Positions 1 to 5,335 of a stretch of 6,661 nucleotides of DNA are shown here, in pieces. Every line of letters starts with the position of its first letter. Within the stretch, counting starts at the first letter, position 1. This stretch comes from Anthropogastromicrobium sp963604075 (GTDB lineage Bacteria > Bacillota > Clostridia > Lachnospirales > Lachnospiraceae), in NCBI GenBank assembly GCA_963604075.1, contig CAVCPW010000158.1, positions 1 to 6,661 on the forward strand, written 5' to 3'. The position numbers and the translations under genes were made by a program. Under the pieces are notes generated by a model that searched no databases, was not told where the DNA came from, and worked only from the letters and a program-made list of their open reading frames with translations.

Positions 1-1
1 G

Positions 2-163
2 GTAAGCGCAGAAGTTACTATGATCCCGCAGAACTATGTAGACCTGACATCTGAGAACGATGTAAAGCTGATGAACCGTATTCTGGATATGCTGGATGAT
101 GACGATGATGTACAGGAAGTATATCACAACTGGAATCAGCCGGAAGAGGAAGACGAGGACTAA
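2..163 (+). CDS. yebC: YebC/PmpR-family protein, C-terminal 53 residues (5' end outside window)
   Basis: The open frame enters from the left edge and ends at TAA 161-163. The visible part reads VSAEVTMIPQNYVDL, followed by a helix with LMNRILDMLDDDDDVQEVYHNW and an acidic tail EEEDED. The blocks AEVTMIPQN, LDMLDD and DVQEVYHN are the hallmark end of the YebC/PmpR (TACO1) family, whose members run about 240-250 residues, so roughly four fifths of the gene is missing. The family is long annotated as transcriptional regulators; newer work assigns some members a ribosome-associated role in easing translation of proline-rich stretches. Which applies here cannot be told from the fragment. The gene ends 25 bp before a strong terminator, so it is transcriptionally separate from luxS, which converges on it. 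Family assignment is secure; function is not. Confidence 0.9.
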   Translation, partial: VSAEVTMIPQNYVDLTSENDVKLMNRILDMLDDDDDVQEVYHNWNQPEEEDED

Positions 164-187
164 GTCTTAGAAAAATCATTATAAATT

Positions 188-229
188 AAAACACAGCCGT
201 GAGATTTAATCCCATGACTGTGTTTTTTT
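188..229 (+). terminator. Intrinsic terminator after yebC, probably bidirectional (also ends luxS)
   Basis: AAAACACAG (188-196) pairs perfectly with CTGTGTTTT (218-226). A short inner extension (198-201 with 213-216, one G-U) is separated by a C-A mismatch. The run of seven T at 223-229 completes a classic rho-independent terminator. Read on the minus strand, the same stem is followed by TTTTAATTT, so it can also stop luxS transcription coming from the right. It lies between two convergent genes, as expected for a shared terminator. Confidence 0.88.
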
Positions 230-268
230 GTACCAGATTTAATCTCAAGACTGTGCTTTTTTCGTATC
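202..268. repeat. Tandem direct duplication (33 bp) of the terminator's downstream half
   Basis: The block beginning AGATTTAATC at 202 (loop, right arm CTGTG and T-run) is repeated at 235 with a period of 33 bp. The second copy again has CTGTG (251-255) and a six-T run (257-262), differing at only a few positions before a one-base indel near the end. The left arm of the hairpin (188-196) is not duplicated, so one ascending arm has two possible partners, each followed by its own U-tract. Confidence 0.75.
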
Positions 269-286
269 AACCCTGTTCGCCTGTGA

Positions 287-766
287 TTAATCCGGATAGA
301 TTGTGTTTGCGTTGCTTAGATTTGTTAAAACATTGTCCAGATAACGTTTGGCAAGATATCTTGCCATAGGCAGGTTCATGTCCAGATAATTTCCGCAGGA
401 TTCAGCATCGGCACCAGGTACTTTATCATCAAAATCGGCTATATAAGCGTACATTTCACACAACATCCCAGCAATATCCATAGGTTCAAGTGTACCAGCA
501 AGGATAAGATAAAATCCTGTGCGGCAGCCCATAGGTCCAAAATAGATTATGCGATCCTTCCATACAGGATGATTGCGAAGAAAAGTTGCACCAATATGTT
601 CAATGGTGTGCACCTCAGCAGTATTCATGACAGGTTCATAGTTTGGGCGAGTCATACGAATATCAAATGTCGTAACAGTCTCAGAGCCAATGGTGTCACG
701 ACGGGAAACGTATACACCCGGCAGAAGTTTAAGATGGTTTACCTGAAAGCTTGCAATTTTTTCCAT
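287..766 (-). CDS. luxS: S-ribosylhomocysteine lyase LuxS
   Basis: LuxS splits S-ribosylhomocysteine into homocysteine and 4,5-dihydroxy-2,3-pentanedione, the precursor of autoinducer-2. It works in the cytosol as part of the activated methyl cycle. The 159-residue length is normal for the family. Visible signatures are the metal motif HTIEH (His53, His57, with Glu56 as general base), Cys124 in SCGNY as third metal ligand, the catalytic Cys81 in FGPMGCRTG, and the N-terminal FQVNH and TFDIRMTRPN blocks. The ATG at 766 has a GGGAAAGGA Shine-Dalgarno (minus strand, about 778-786), although its spacing to the ATG (about 11 nt) is long. The gene stands alone: no pfs/mtnN or methionine genes are beside it here. 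It is preceded by an unusual repeat-bearing leader and a promoter at 900-928, and it ends at the shared terminator at 188-229. All key residues are present, so the enzyme should be active. Confidence 0.98.
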   Translation of the reverse strand: MEKIASFQVNHLKLLPGVYVSRRDTIGSETVTTFDIRMTRPNYEPVMNTAEVHTIEHIGATFLRNHPVWKDRIIYFGPMGCRTGFYLILAGTLEPMDIAGMLCEMYAYIADFDDKVPGADAESCGNYLDMNLPMARYLAKRYLDNVLTNLSNANTIYPD

Positions 767-780
767 AATAATACATGTCC

Positions 781-894
781 TTTCCCAAAAGTTAAATGAT
801 TAGCAGCTGATTGCTGCTCTTTCCAAAAGTTAAACGATTAGCAGATGGTTACGGTTCTTTCCAAAGGCTAAATATCTAACATATAATTGCTATT
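781..894 (-). repeat. Three tandem 38-bp imperfect repeats in the luxS leader
   Basis: Copies at 781-818, 819-856 and 857-894 keep an exact 38-bp period. On the plus strand each contains TTTCC, then AAAAGTTAAA (787, 825) or AAAGGCTAAA (863). The first two copies match at about 30 of 38 positions; the one nearest the promoter is more diverged. On the luxS-sense strand each copy reads TTTAACTTTT (or equivalent) followed by GGAAAG, a Shine-Dalgarno-like purine block. Only the copy next to the gene serves as the real ribosome binding site. With a start site near 893, all copies would be transcribed into the leader. Confidence 0.8.
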
Positions 895-899
895 CTCTA

Positions 900-928
900 A
901 TTCTAATCGAAAAATACGTTACTTGCAA
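900..928 (-). promoter_or_regulatory. Candidate sigma-A promoter for luxS
   Basis: On the minus strand TTGCAA (923-928) lies 17 bp from TAGAAT (900-905), a near-consensus sigma-70/A arrangement pointing at luxS. Transcription would start near 893, giving a leader of about 125 nt that contains the three 38-bp repeats. It was identified by spacing and hexamer match only. Confidence 0.6.
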
Positions 929-981
929 GCCTAAAAGTAATGCTGACAAAATAGTTTGCCGCTTTTTAAAGTGGAGTTGAT

Positions 982-1040
982 AAAACAGCACAAATATGTT
1001 TTGTTAAAAGTGCATGTTAATAGATTAACAAAAACGTTTT
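982..1040. promoter_or_regulatory. Cluster of overlapping dyads, candidate operators upstream of the glycan operon
   Basis: Four inverted repeats are packed into about 60 bp. They are AAAACA (982-987) with TGTTTT (997-1002); TTTTGTTAA (999-1007) with TTAACAAAA (1025-1033), nine perfect pairs; GTTAAT-AG-ATTAAC (1016-1029); and the perfect palindrome AAAACGTTTT (1031-1040). The central CG of the last is typical of LacI/GalR-family operators. The cluster lies between the divergent luxS and GH112 promoters, about 60 bp upstream of the latter's proposed -10 box. No regulator gene is present in the window, so the protein partner is unknown. Confidence 0.45.
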
Positions 1041-1077
1041 AATTCGTCAAAAATGCAAAGAAATAATAGAAATATGA

Positions 1078-1107
1078 TTAGAATTCATCAATTATTTCGA
1101 GTATGAT
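1078..1107 (+). promoter_or_regulatory. Candidate promoter of the GH112-GH105 operon
   Basis: TATGAT (1102-1107) is a good -10 box, preceded by TTAGAA (1078-1083) with an 18-bp spacer. The -35 match is weak, which fits a promoter that needs an activator. Transcription would start near 1114, giving a leader of about 55 nt before the GH112 start codon. Confidence 0.45.
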
Positions 1108-1135
1108 AGTAGTAATTACCGAAAGTATGAGAGGG

Positions 1136-1149
1136 TGAAAACCTTTTCA
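1136..1149 (+). promoter_or_regulatory. cre-like palindrome (possible CcpA site) in the GH112 leader
   Basis: TGAAAACCTTTTCA is a perfect 6+6 dyad around CC. Against the remembered Bacillus/Clostridium cre consensus TGWAANCGNTNWCA it matches at all positions except one (CC instead of the central CG). It lies downstream of the proposed promoter and 20 bp before the start codon, where a bound repressor could block elongation. It might instead form a small RNA hairpin just before the ribosome binding site GGGAGG (1155-1160). Confidence 0.4.
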
Positions 1150-1168
1150 GGAAAGGGAGGATAAAGAG

Positions 1169-3334
1169 ATGGCAGAAATCAAAAAAGGCAGTTTTACACT
1201 GCCTGGCGAAGCAGGTTTTGAAAACCTTACATTAAAAATGGCTGAAAAATGGGGAGCAGACGTAATCCGTGACAGCGACGGAACAAAGCTTTCTGATGAT
1301 ATTACAAAGGCAGGATATGGCATTTATTCCACGATCTGTGTGATCCGTGCTGATAATGCGTGGGCAAAAGAAAATACAGACAAGCTTCAGCAGAATTTCC
1401 TGATGAGCGAGCCTGTTATGGCGGAGTCTGATACGGTAGTAATCAGCCCGTTAAAGGGATATTTCACTCAACAGTTTACACTCAATAAGTCCGATGAGGC
1501 ATTGGCATATTGGCAGGTATTTGACCGCACTACAGGCGAGGAGATTAAGAGCTGGAGCTTTGATCAAGAGAATGAGACTGTAACCATTACCGGCGCAACA
1601 CCGTGGCATAGCTACACTGTGAACTTCTTAGCTGTTCGTATTTGGGAAGAAATTTCCATGTACAATCATATCACAAATGACTGGGGTGACAAGGAGCATC
1701 TGATGGCAGTCGATCCGAGATATCCGGAGACTCAGGCTCACATGATTGAATGGATGACCCAGTGGTGTGAGAAGAACCCGGATACCACCGTTGTACGTTT
1801 CACTTCCATGTTCTACAATTTTGCATGGTTCTGGAAGGATGACAAGAATTGCAGAGATGCATTCTCCGATTGGGGTTCTTATGCGATGACTACCACTCCG
1901 CTTGCACTCAAGGAGTTCGAGAAGAAGTACGGCTATGCGATGACCGCTGAGGATTTTGTCAACGCAGGTCTTTACACATCCACCCACAATGTTCCGTCAA
2001 AGAAATACAGAGCATGGATGGATTTCATCAATGAATTTGTTGTAAGCTTCGGAAAGAAGTTAATTGATATTGTTCACAGCTACGGAAAGAAAGCATATGT
2101 CTTCTATGATGACAGCTGGATCGGTGTGGAGCCGTACTCCAAGCGCTTTAAGGATTTTGGCTTTGACGGACTTATCAAATGTGTATTCAACGGTTTCGAG
2201 GCACGTTTGTGTGCAGGTGTTGACGGCGTTACACATGAGCTTCGTTTCCATCCATATCTGTTCCCGACCGGACTGACTGGCGAGCCTACTTTCGCACCGG
2301 GCGGAAATCCAAAGCTGGATGCAAGCCGTTACTGGGTAAATGTTCGACGTGCGCTGCTTCGTAAGCCTGTAGATCGTATCGGTCTGGGTGGATATCTGCA
2401 TCTGGTAGAGCCATTCCCGGATTTCTGTGATTATATTGCGCAGGTAGCAGATGAGTTCCGTCTGTTAAAGAGCTTCAACGCATCCTGCGAGCCTTACACA
2501 CTGCCGGGAAAGGTAGTAGTGCTTACTGCGTGGGGTTCCCTTCGTTCCTGGATCTGCAGCGGTCATCTGCATGAGCATCCGGAGGTAGATCTGACGAATC
2601 TTCTTGATGCCATTTCCGGTCTTCCATTTGACGTACAGTTCATGAGCTTTGATGATGTGCTGGCAAACGGCATCCCGGAGGATGTAAAGGTCATCATCAA
2701 CGCAGGTGTTGCAAATAGCGCATGGAGCGGCGGCGATTACTGGAAGGAAGCCGGTGTAATCGAGGCATTGACTGCATTCGTCCACAATGGAGGCGGACTG
2801 CTCGGTGTAAACGATCCTTCTGCTGTATGGGCAAACGGAAACTTCTTCCAGTTAGCACCAGTCTTTGGCGTAGATAAGGACCTGGGTACCAAGAAGTGCA
2901 TCGGAAAGTATGTAAATCCTGTTACTAAGGGCGCATTTGCAATGGAGGATACTCCGAACATTGGTGAGACAATGGTTGAGAATCCGGGCGTTTATTGCAA
3001 GAATGCAAGCGTAAGTGTACTGGCTGCAAATGGAAAGACACCGCTTATCACCTTAAATCAGTTTGGCGCAGGTAAAGCAATGTATCTGTCCTCTTTCCGT
3101 GTATCCAAGGAGTCCACACGTTTCTTAATGAGAGCATTGTTAACTCTGATGGGCGAGGAAGACAAGGTAAGAGATTACATCTGCGACAACTTATATACAG
3201 AGTGTGCTTACTATGAGGAGATTGATAAGCTCGTAGTAATCAACAACAGCGGTGAGACGCAGAAGACGGTAATCAAGACTGCAAAGGGCGATGTAACTGT
3301 AGAGCTTGAGCCATTTGCAACAAAAATTTTATAA
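1169..3334 (+). CDS. GH112 beta-galactoside phosphorylase (probably galactosyl-1,4-L-rhamnose phosphorylase)
   Basis: GH112 enzymes cleave a beta-galactoside with inorganic phosphate, giving alpha-galactose 1-phosphate plus the acceptor sugar. Known activities are galacto-N-biose/lacto-N-biose phosphorylase (annotated gnpA/lnpA) and D-galactosyl-1,4-L-rhamnose phosphorylase. The 721 residues are near the family's usual length. Recognisable blocks are the N-terminal GSFTLPGEAGFE and WGADVIRDSDGTKL (residues 7-41), HITNDWGD (167-174), and YDDSWIGVEP (313-322), where Asp314/Asp315 should include the catalytic acid. Further on are RRALLRKPVDRIGLGGYL (393-410), then a glutamine-amidotransferase-like domain (about 445-665, with FVHNGGGLLG and FGAGKAMYLSSFR) and a small C-terminal beta domain. 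There is no signal peptide, so it is cytosolic. The start has GGGAGG eight bases upstream. The neighbouring GH105 gene argues for the rhamnose-specific activity on rhamnogalacturonan fragments; the mucin/milk-oligosaccharide activity remains possible. Family is secure, specificity inferred. Confidence 0.92.
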   Translation: MAEIKKGSFTLPGEAGFENLTLKMAEKWGADVIRDSDGTKLSDDITKAGYGIYSTICVIRADNAWAKENTDKLQQNFLMSEPVMAESDTVVISPLKGYFTQQFTLNKSDEALAYWQVFDRTTGEEIKSWSFDQENETVTITGATPWHSYTVNFLAVRIWEEISMYNHITNDWGDKEHLMAVDPRYPETQAHMIEWMTQWCEKNPDTTVVRFTSMFYNFAWFWKDDKNCRDAFSDWGSYAMTTTPLALKEFEKKYGYAMTAEDFVNAGLYTSTHNVPSKKYRAWMDFINEFVVSFGKKLIDIVHSYGKKAYVFYDDSWIGVEPYSKRFKDFGFDGLIKCVFNGFEARLCAGVDGVTHELRFHPYLFPTGLTGEPTFAPGGNPKLDASRYWVNVRRALLRKPVDRIGLGGYLHLVEPFPDFCDYIAQVADEFRLLKSFNASCEPYTLPGKVVVLTAWGSLRSWICSGHLHEHPEVDLTNLLDAISGLPFDVQFMSFDDVLANGIPEDVKVIINAGVANSAWSGGDYWKEAGVIEALTAFVHNGGGLLGVNDPSAVWANGNFFQLAPVFGVDKDLGTKKCIGKYVNPVTKGAFAMEDTPNIGETMVENPGVYCKNASVSVLAANGKTPLITLNQFGAGKAMYLSSFRVSKESTRFLMRALLTLMGEEDKVRDYICDNLYTECAYYEEIDKLVVINNSGETQKTVIKTAKGDVTVELEPFATKIL

Positions 3335-3344
3335 TGCTGCAATA

Positions 3345-3410
3345 AGAGTAAAAGTAAGAGTAATAGAGTCAGAAGGTGCGTGCAGGTTTGATGCAATGAG
3401 CCTTCTGGCT
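3345..3410 (+). other. Intercistronic purine hexamer run and stem-loop between GH112 and GH105
   Basis: The 113-bp gap starts with a run of related hexamers (AGAGTA AAAGTA AGAGTA ATAGAG, 3345-3368). It overlaps a 10-bp stem: AGTCAGAAGG (3367-3376) with CCTTCTGGCT (3401-3410), one G-U pair, 24-nt loop that can fold further through TGCA/TGCA. No U-tract follows, so it is not an intrinsic terminator. It more likely stabilises or processes the bicistronic mRNA, or adjusts the GH112:GH105 ratio. Confidence 0.5.
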
Positions 3411-3447
3411 TTGAGAAATAGAAAAAATAAAATCTTAGGAGGAAAGC

Positions 3448-4536
3448 ATGAAGATTTCATTTGACAATGAAGAAATTTTGTCCGCTATTGATCGCGTGGC
3501 AAAGAAGACGATGACCATGGATCTGACATGGGACTGGCCGTGCGGCGTTGCTTATTATGGTCTGGCAGAGGCTTATAAGGCAACTGGAAAGACAGAGTAC
3601 ATGGATTTCTTAAAGAATTGGGTAGACGAATATATTGAGATGGGTCTGCCGTCCTGGAATGTAAATACATGTGCGATGGGTCACAGCCTGATTACTCTGT
3701 ACGAGTACACTGGTGACATGAAGTACTGGAATCTGGTTATGAGCAAGATAGATTATCTTAGAAATGATGCGCTTCGTTTTGCAGATCATGTATTACAGCA
3801 CACTGTTTCCAGCAACAATGATTTCCCGGAGCAGTGCTGGGCAGATACACTTTTTATGGCAGCATTCCTGATGCTTCGCGTAGGTTCCAAGCTTCGCATG
3901 CTGAATGCAGACGATCCAAAGGATGCAGCACTCATGGAATATCAGCCGCAGGCAATGGATATTATCAACGATGCGCTGAATCAGTATTATTGGCATATCC
4001 AGTATTTACAGAACAAGGAGACAAGCCTGTGGTATCACGGCTACAATAACGTTCATAAGGATCATATGTCTGGATTCTATTGGGGCCGTGCAAATGCATG
4101 GGCAGCTTATACTATGTCTCAGGTAAAGAAGAATCTGTATGACTGGTATCTCTTCCCACCGTGCATGGATGTTGAGTGCTCACTGCGTGATCAGCTCGCT
4201 GCATTAAAGCTTGTTCAGACAGAGAATGGTCTTTGGAGAACAATTCTTGACGATGAGGAGTCATATGAGGAAGTATCTGCATCTGCAGGTATCGCAGCTG
4301 CCATGGTTGAGATGAACAATCCGCTTCATGCAAAGTATGTTCAGAAGTCATTAAAGGGTATTCTGGAGAATATTTCTACCGATGGAAGAGTGCTGAATGT
4401 ATCCGGCGGTACTGCTGTTATGAAAGACCGCGAGGGATATATGGGCGTTCCGAAGGCTTGGATCCAGGGATGGGGCCAGGGCTTGGCGTTGGCATTCTTG
4501 ACTGCAATTTTGAATGATAGCAAGAGACAGCAGTAA
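3448..4536 (+). CDS. GH105 unsaturated rhamnogalacturonyl/glucuronyl hydrolase
   Basis: GH105 enzymes remove the 4,5-unsaturated uronic acid that polysaccharide lyases leave at the non-reducing end, working by hydration of the double bond. The best-known members are Bacillus YteR and YesR, acting on rhamnogalacturonan-I disaccharides. The 362 residues match the single (alpha/alpha)6-barrel length. Diagnostic motifs are WDWPCGVAYYGL (28-39), CWADTLFMAAF (130-140), whose Asp133 corresponds to YteR Asp143, LWYHGY (194-199) with His197, YWGRANAWAAY (211-221) with Trp212, Arg214 and Trp218, and SASAGIAAAM (277-286). There is no signal peptide, so it acts on imported oligosaccharides. AGGAGG lies 5 nt before the ATG. 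It follows GH112 by 113 bp without a terminator, so they are probably co-transcribed, and it would act before the phosphorylase in the pathway. Subfamily specificity is inferred from the neighbour. Confidence 0.93.
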   Translation: MKISFDNEEILSAIDRVAKKTMTMDLTWDWPCGVAYYGLAEAYKATGKTEYMDFLKNWVDEYIEMGLPSWNVNTCAMGHSLITLYEYTGDMKYWNLVMSKIDYLRNDALRFADHVLQHTVSSNNDFPEQCWADTLFMAAFLMLRVGSKLRMLNADDPKDAALMEYQPQAMDIINDALNQYYWHIQYLQNKETSLWYHGYNNVHKDHMSGFYWGRANAWAAYTMSQVKKNLYDWYLFPPCMDVECSLRDQLAALKLVQTENGLWRTILDDEESYEEVSASAGIAAAMVEMNNPLHAKYVQKSLKGILENISTDGRVLNVSGGTAVMKDREGYMGVPKAWIQGWGQGLALAFLTAILNDSKRQQ

Positions 4537-4594
4537 TCATAAAATGGTTTTAAGGTAATAATACACATATGGCGATGTGATATATGACAACACG

Positions 4595-4632
4595 AAACGG
4601 CATGGTCTGCGAAAGTGGGCTGTGCCGTTTTT
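4595..4632 (+). terminator. Terminator of the GH112-GH105 operon
   Basis: A continuous 16-pair stem (4595-4610 with 4615-4630), rich in G-U pairs in its upper half, is closed by a GAAA tetraloop on a C-G pair. The lower part is AAACGGCA/TGCCGTTT, running into five T (4628-4632). It sits 58 bp after the GH105 stop codon and marks the operon's end. Confidence 0.88.
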
Positions 4633-4662
4633 GTGCTACATGGATAGTATACAAGTTTTATG

Positions 4663-4691
4663 TTTACTTAAAAACCGAGAGGTGTTATACT
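4663..4691 (+). promoter_or_regulatory. Strong candidate promoter for the helicase-remnant/4933 unit
   Basis: TTTACT (4663-4668), a 17-bp spacer and TATACT (4686-4691) form a near-consensus sigma-A promoter directly after the operon terminator. Transcription would start near 4698, 30 bp before the GTG at 4728. It would serve both the broken frame and the 113-residue gene behind it. Confidence 0.65.
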
Positions 4692-4727
4692 AAAAGACAA
4701 AAAACAGCAAATGCAAAGGAGAAAATC

Positions 4728-4883
4728 GTGATAATAGATTTTGCCCCAGGCATGAGAGCCATCATTCGTGATGAAGAATGGATGGTTAAGAAAATTGAAA
4801 CGAACAGTCTTGGTAACAAAGCTTTATATTGCGTTGGCATTATTATGAAAATAATAAAAGATTTATGGAAGAATAGTGTGTGA
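4728..4883 (+). pseudogene. Truncated N-terminus of a SNF2-type helicase (DrmD/DISARM-like), 51 codons
   Basis: A GTG start with AAAGGAG six bases upstream opens a frame containing DFAPGMRAIIRDEEWMV, then KKIETNSLGNKALYCVGI. From memory, this resembles the first about 40 residues of large SNF2-family helicases, including DrmD of the DISARM defence system, where a block like SPLVKDxEAIFLTDL normally follows. Here the match stops after CVGI and the frame ends with IMKIIKDLWKNSV and TGA. The full protein would be roughly 1000 residues, so nearly all is missing. An ATG at 4584 in the same frame is not a credible start: it lies before the promoter and inside the upstream terminator. With an intact promoter and ribosome binding site, a 51-residue peptide may still be made. 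The helicase identity is a recollection without alignment. Confidence 0.5.
4840..4857. repeat. Short inverted repeat at the end of the helicase-like match
   Basis: TTATTAT (4840-4846) and ATAATAA (4851-4857) are perfect inverted arms around GAAA. They lie exactly where the helicase-like reading frame stops resembling its family (after CVGI), so they may mark the deletion or rearrangement point. There is no T-run after it on the plus strand. Confidence 0.4.
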
Positions 4884-4932
4884 TTTCACTCTGAGACTCG
4901 CAAAAAATAAATGAAACAGGAGAGAAATAAAT

Positions 4933-5274
4933 ATGATTGAAACAAAAATCTATGTAGGGCTGAATGATCTTACAACGAATACTCAGCTCTTTGAAAATGA
5001 AAAATATATCAGGGTACTTCGCAATGTATGTTACTCATATAAAGTACCCTTTTCCTTCGGTGTGCAGGAAGGCGGATATATTTACGAAAATGGAGACTAT
5101 GCACAGGAAACAAGTCTAGTTCTTACGCTTATTGATGTTAAAAAAGATGTCGTAGATGATATAGCGAAAGACTTGTGTGCATTTTTTCATCAGGAGTCTG
5201 TAATGGTCACTGAAAGTGAGATTCGGGCGCGTTTTGTCAGTGAGACAATTGAATGTCGTGAAGAGAAAAAATAA
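4933..5274 (+). CDS. Small hypothetical protein, 113 aa (weak DUF3574-like pattern)
   Basis: This is a soluble protein with no signal peptide or membrane segment. It begins TKIYVGLND, continues with ENEKYIRVLRNVCYSYKV, then SFGVQEGGYIYENGDYAQE, the hydrophobic strand TSLVLTLIDV, a helix DDIAKDLCAFF and the end motif HQESVMVTE. The alternation strand-helix-strand-strand-helix-strand suggests a small alpha/beta (ferredoxin-like) fold. The order of a glycine-rich middle, a beta strand and a terminal QESV recalls DUF3574, but I recognise no function. The ribosome binding site AGGAGAG (4918-4924) sits 8 nt before the ATG. No promoter of its own is evident; it is probably read from the promoter at 4663-4691 across the broken frame. 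It is convergent with tyrA, 61 bp away. It is real by codon structure and ribosome binding site. Confidence 0.8.
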   Translation: MIETKIYVGLNDLTTNTQLFENEKYIRVLRNVCYSYKVPFSFGVQEGGYIYENGDYAQETSLVLTLIDVKKDVVDDIAKDLCAFFHQESVMVTESEIRARFVSETIECREEKK

Positions 5275-5303
5275 TTGACACACTGAATTGAAAGATGTTA
5301 TGA
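5275..5303 (+). promoter_or_regulatory. Promoter-like sequence between the convergent genes
   Basis: TTGACA (5275-5280) starts immediately after the stop codon at 5272-5274 and is followed, 17 bp on, by TTATGA (5298-5303). If active it would produce RNA antisense to the 3' end of tyrA. The -35 hexamer is perfect but the -10 is only fair, and the region is AT-rich, so chance is likely. I see no convincing terminator hairpin in this 61-bp gap for either gene. Confidence 0.2.
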
Positions 5304-5335
5304 CAAAATTATCAATATCCTTTTCTTATTTTTCC

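Noticed and set aside
781..894. CRISPR-like array in front of luxS
   Set aside because: The whole 38-bp unit repeats head to tail with gradual divergence; there are no distinct spacers between constant repeats and no cas genes.
1628..2961. Several antisense and alternative-frame open stretches inside the GH112 gene
   Set aside because: They overlap a clearly conserved coding sequence, lack ribosome binding sites and show no recognisable protein features.
3367..3410. Terminator between GH112 and GH105
   Set aside because: The stem is good but is followed by TTGAGAAATAG, not a T-run, so it should not end transcription.
4584..4727. Upstream ATG (4584) for the helicase-like frame
   Set aside because: It lies just before the operon terminator hairpin and upstream of the promoter at 4663-4691; the GTG at 4728 has a proper ribosome binding site and begins where the family resemblance begins.
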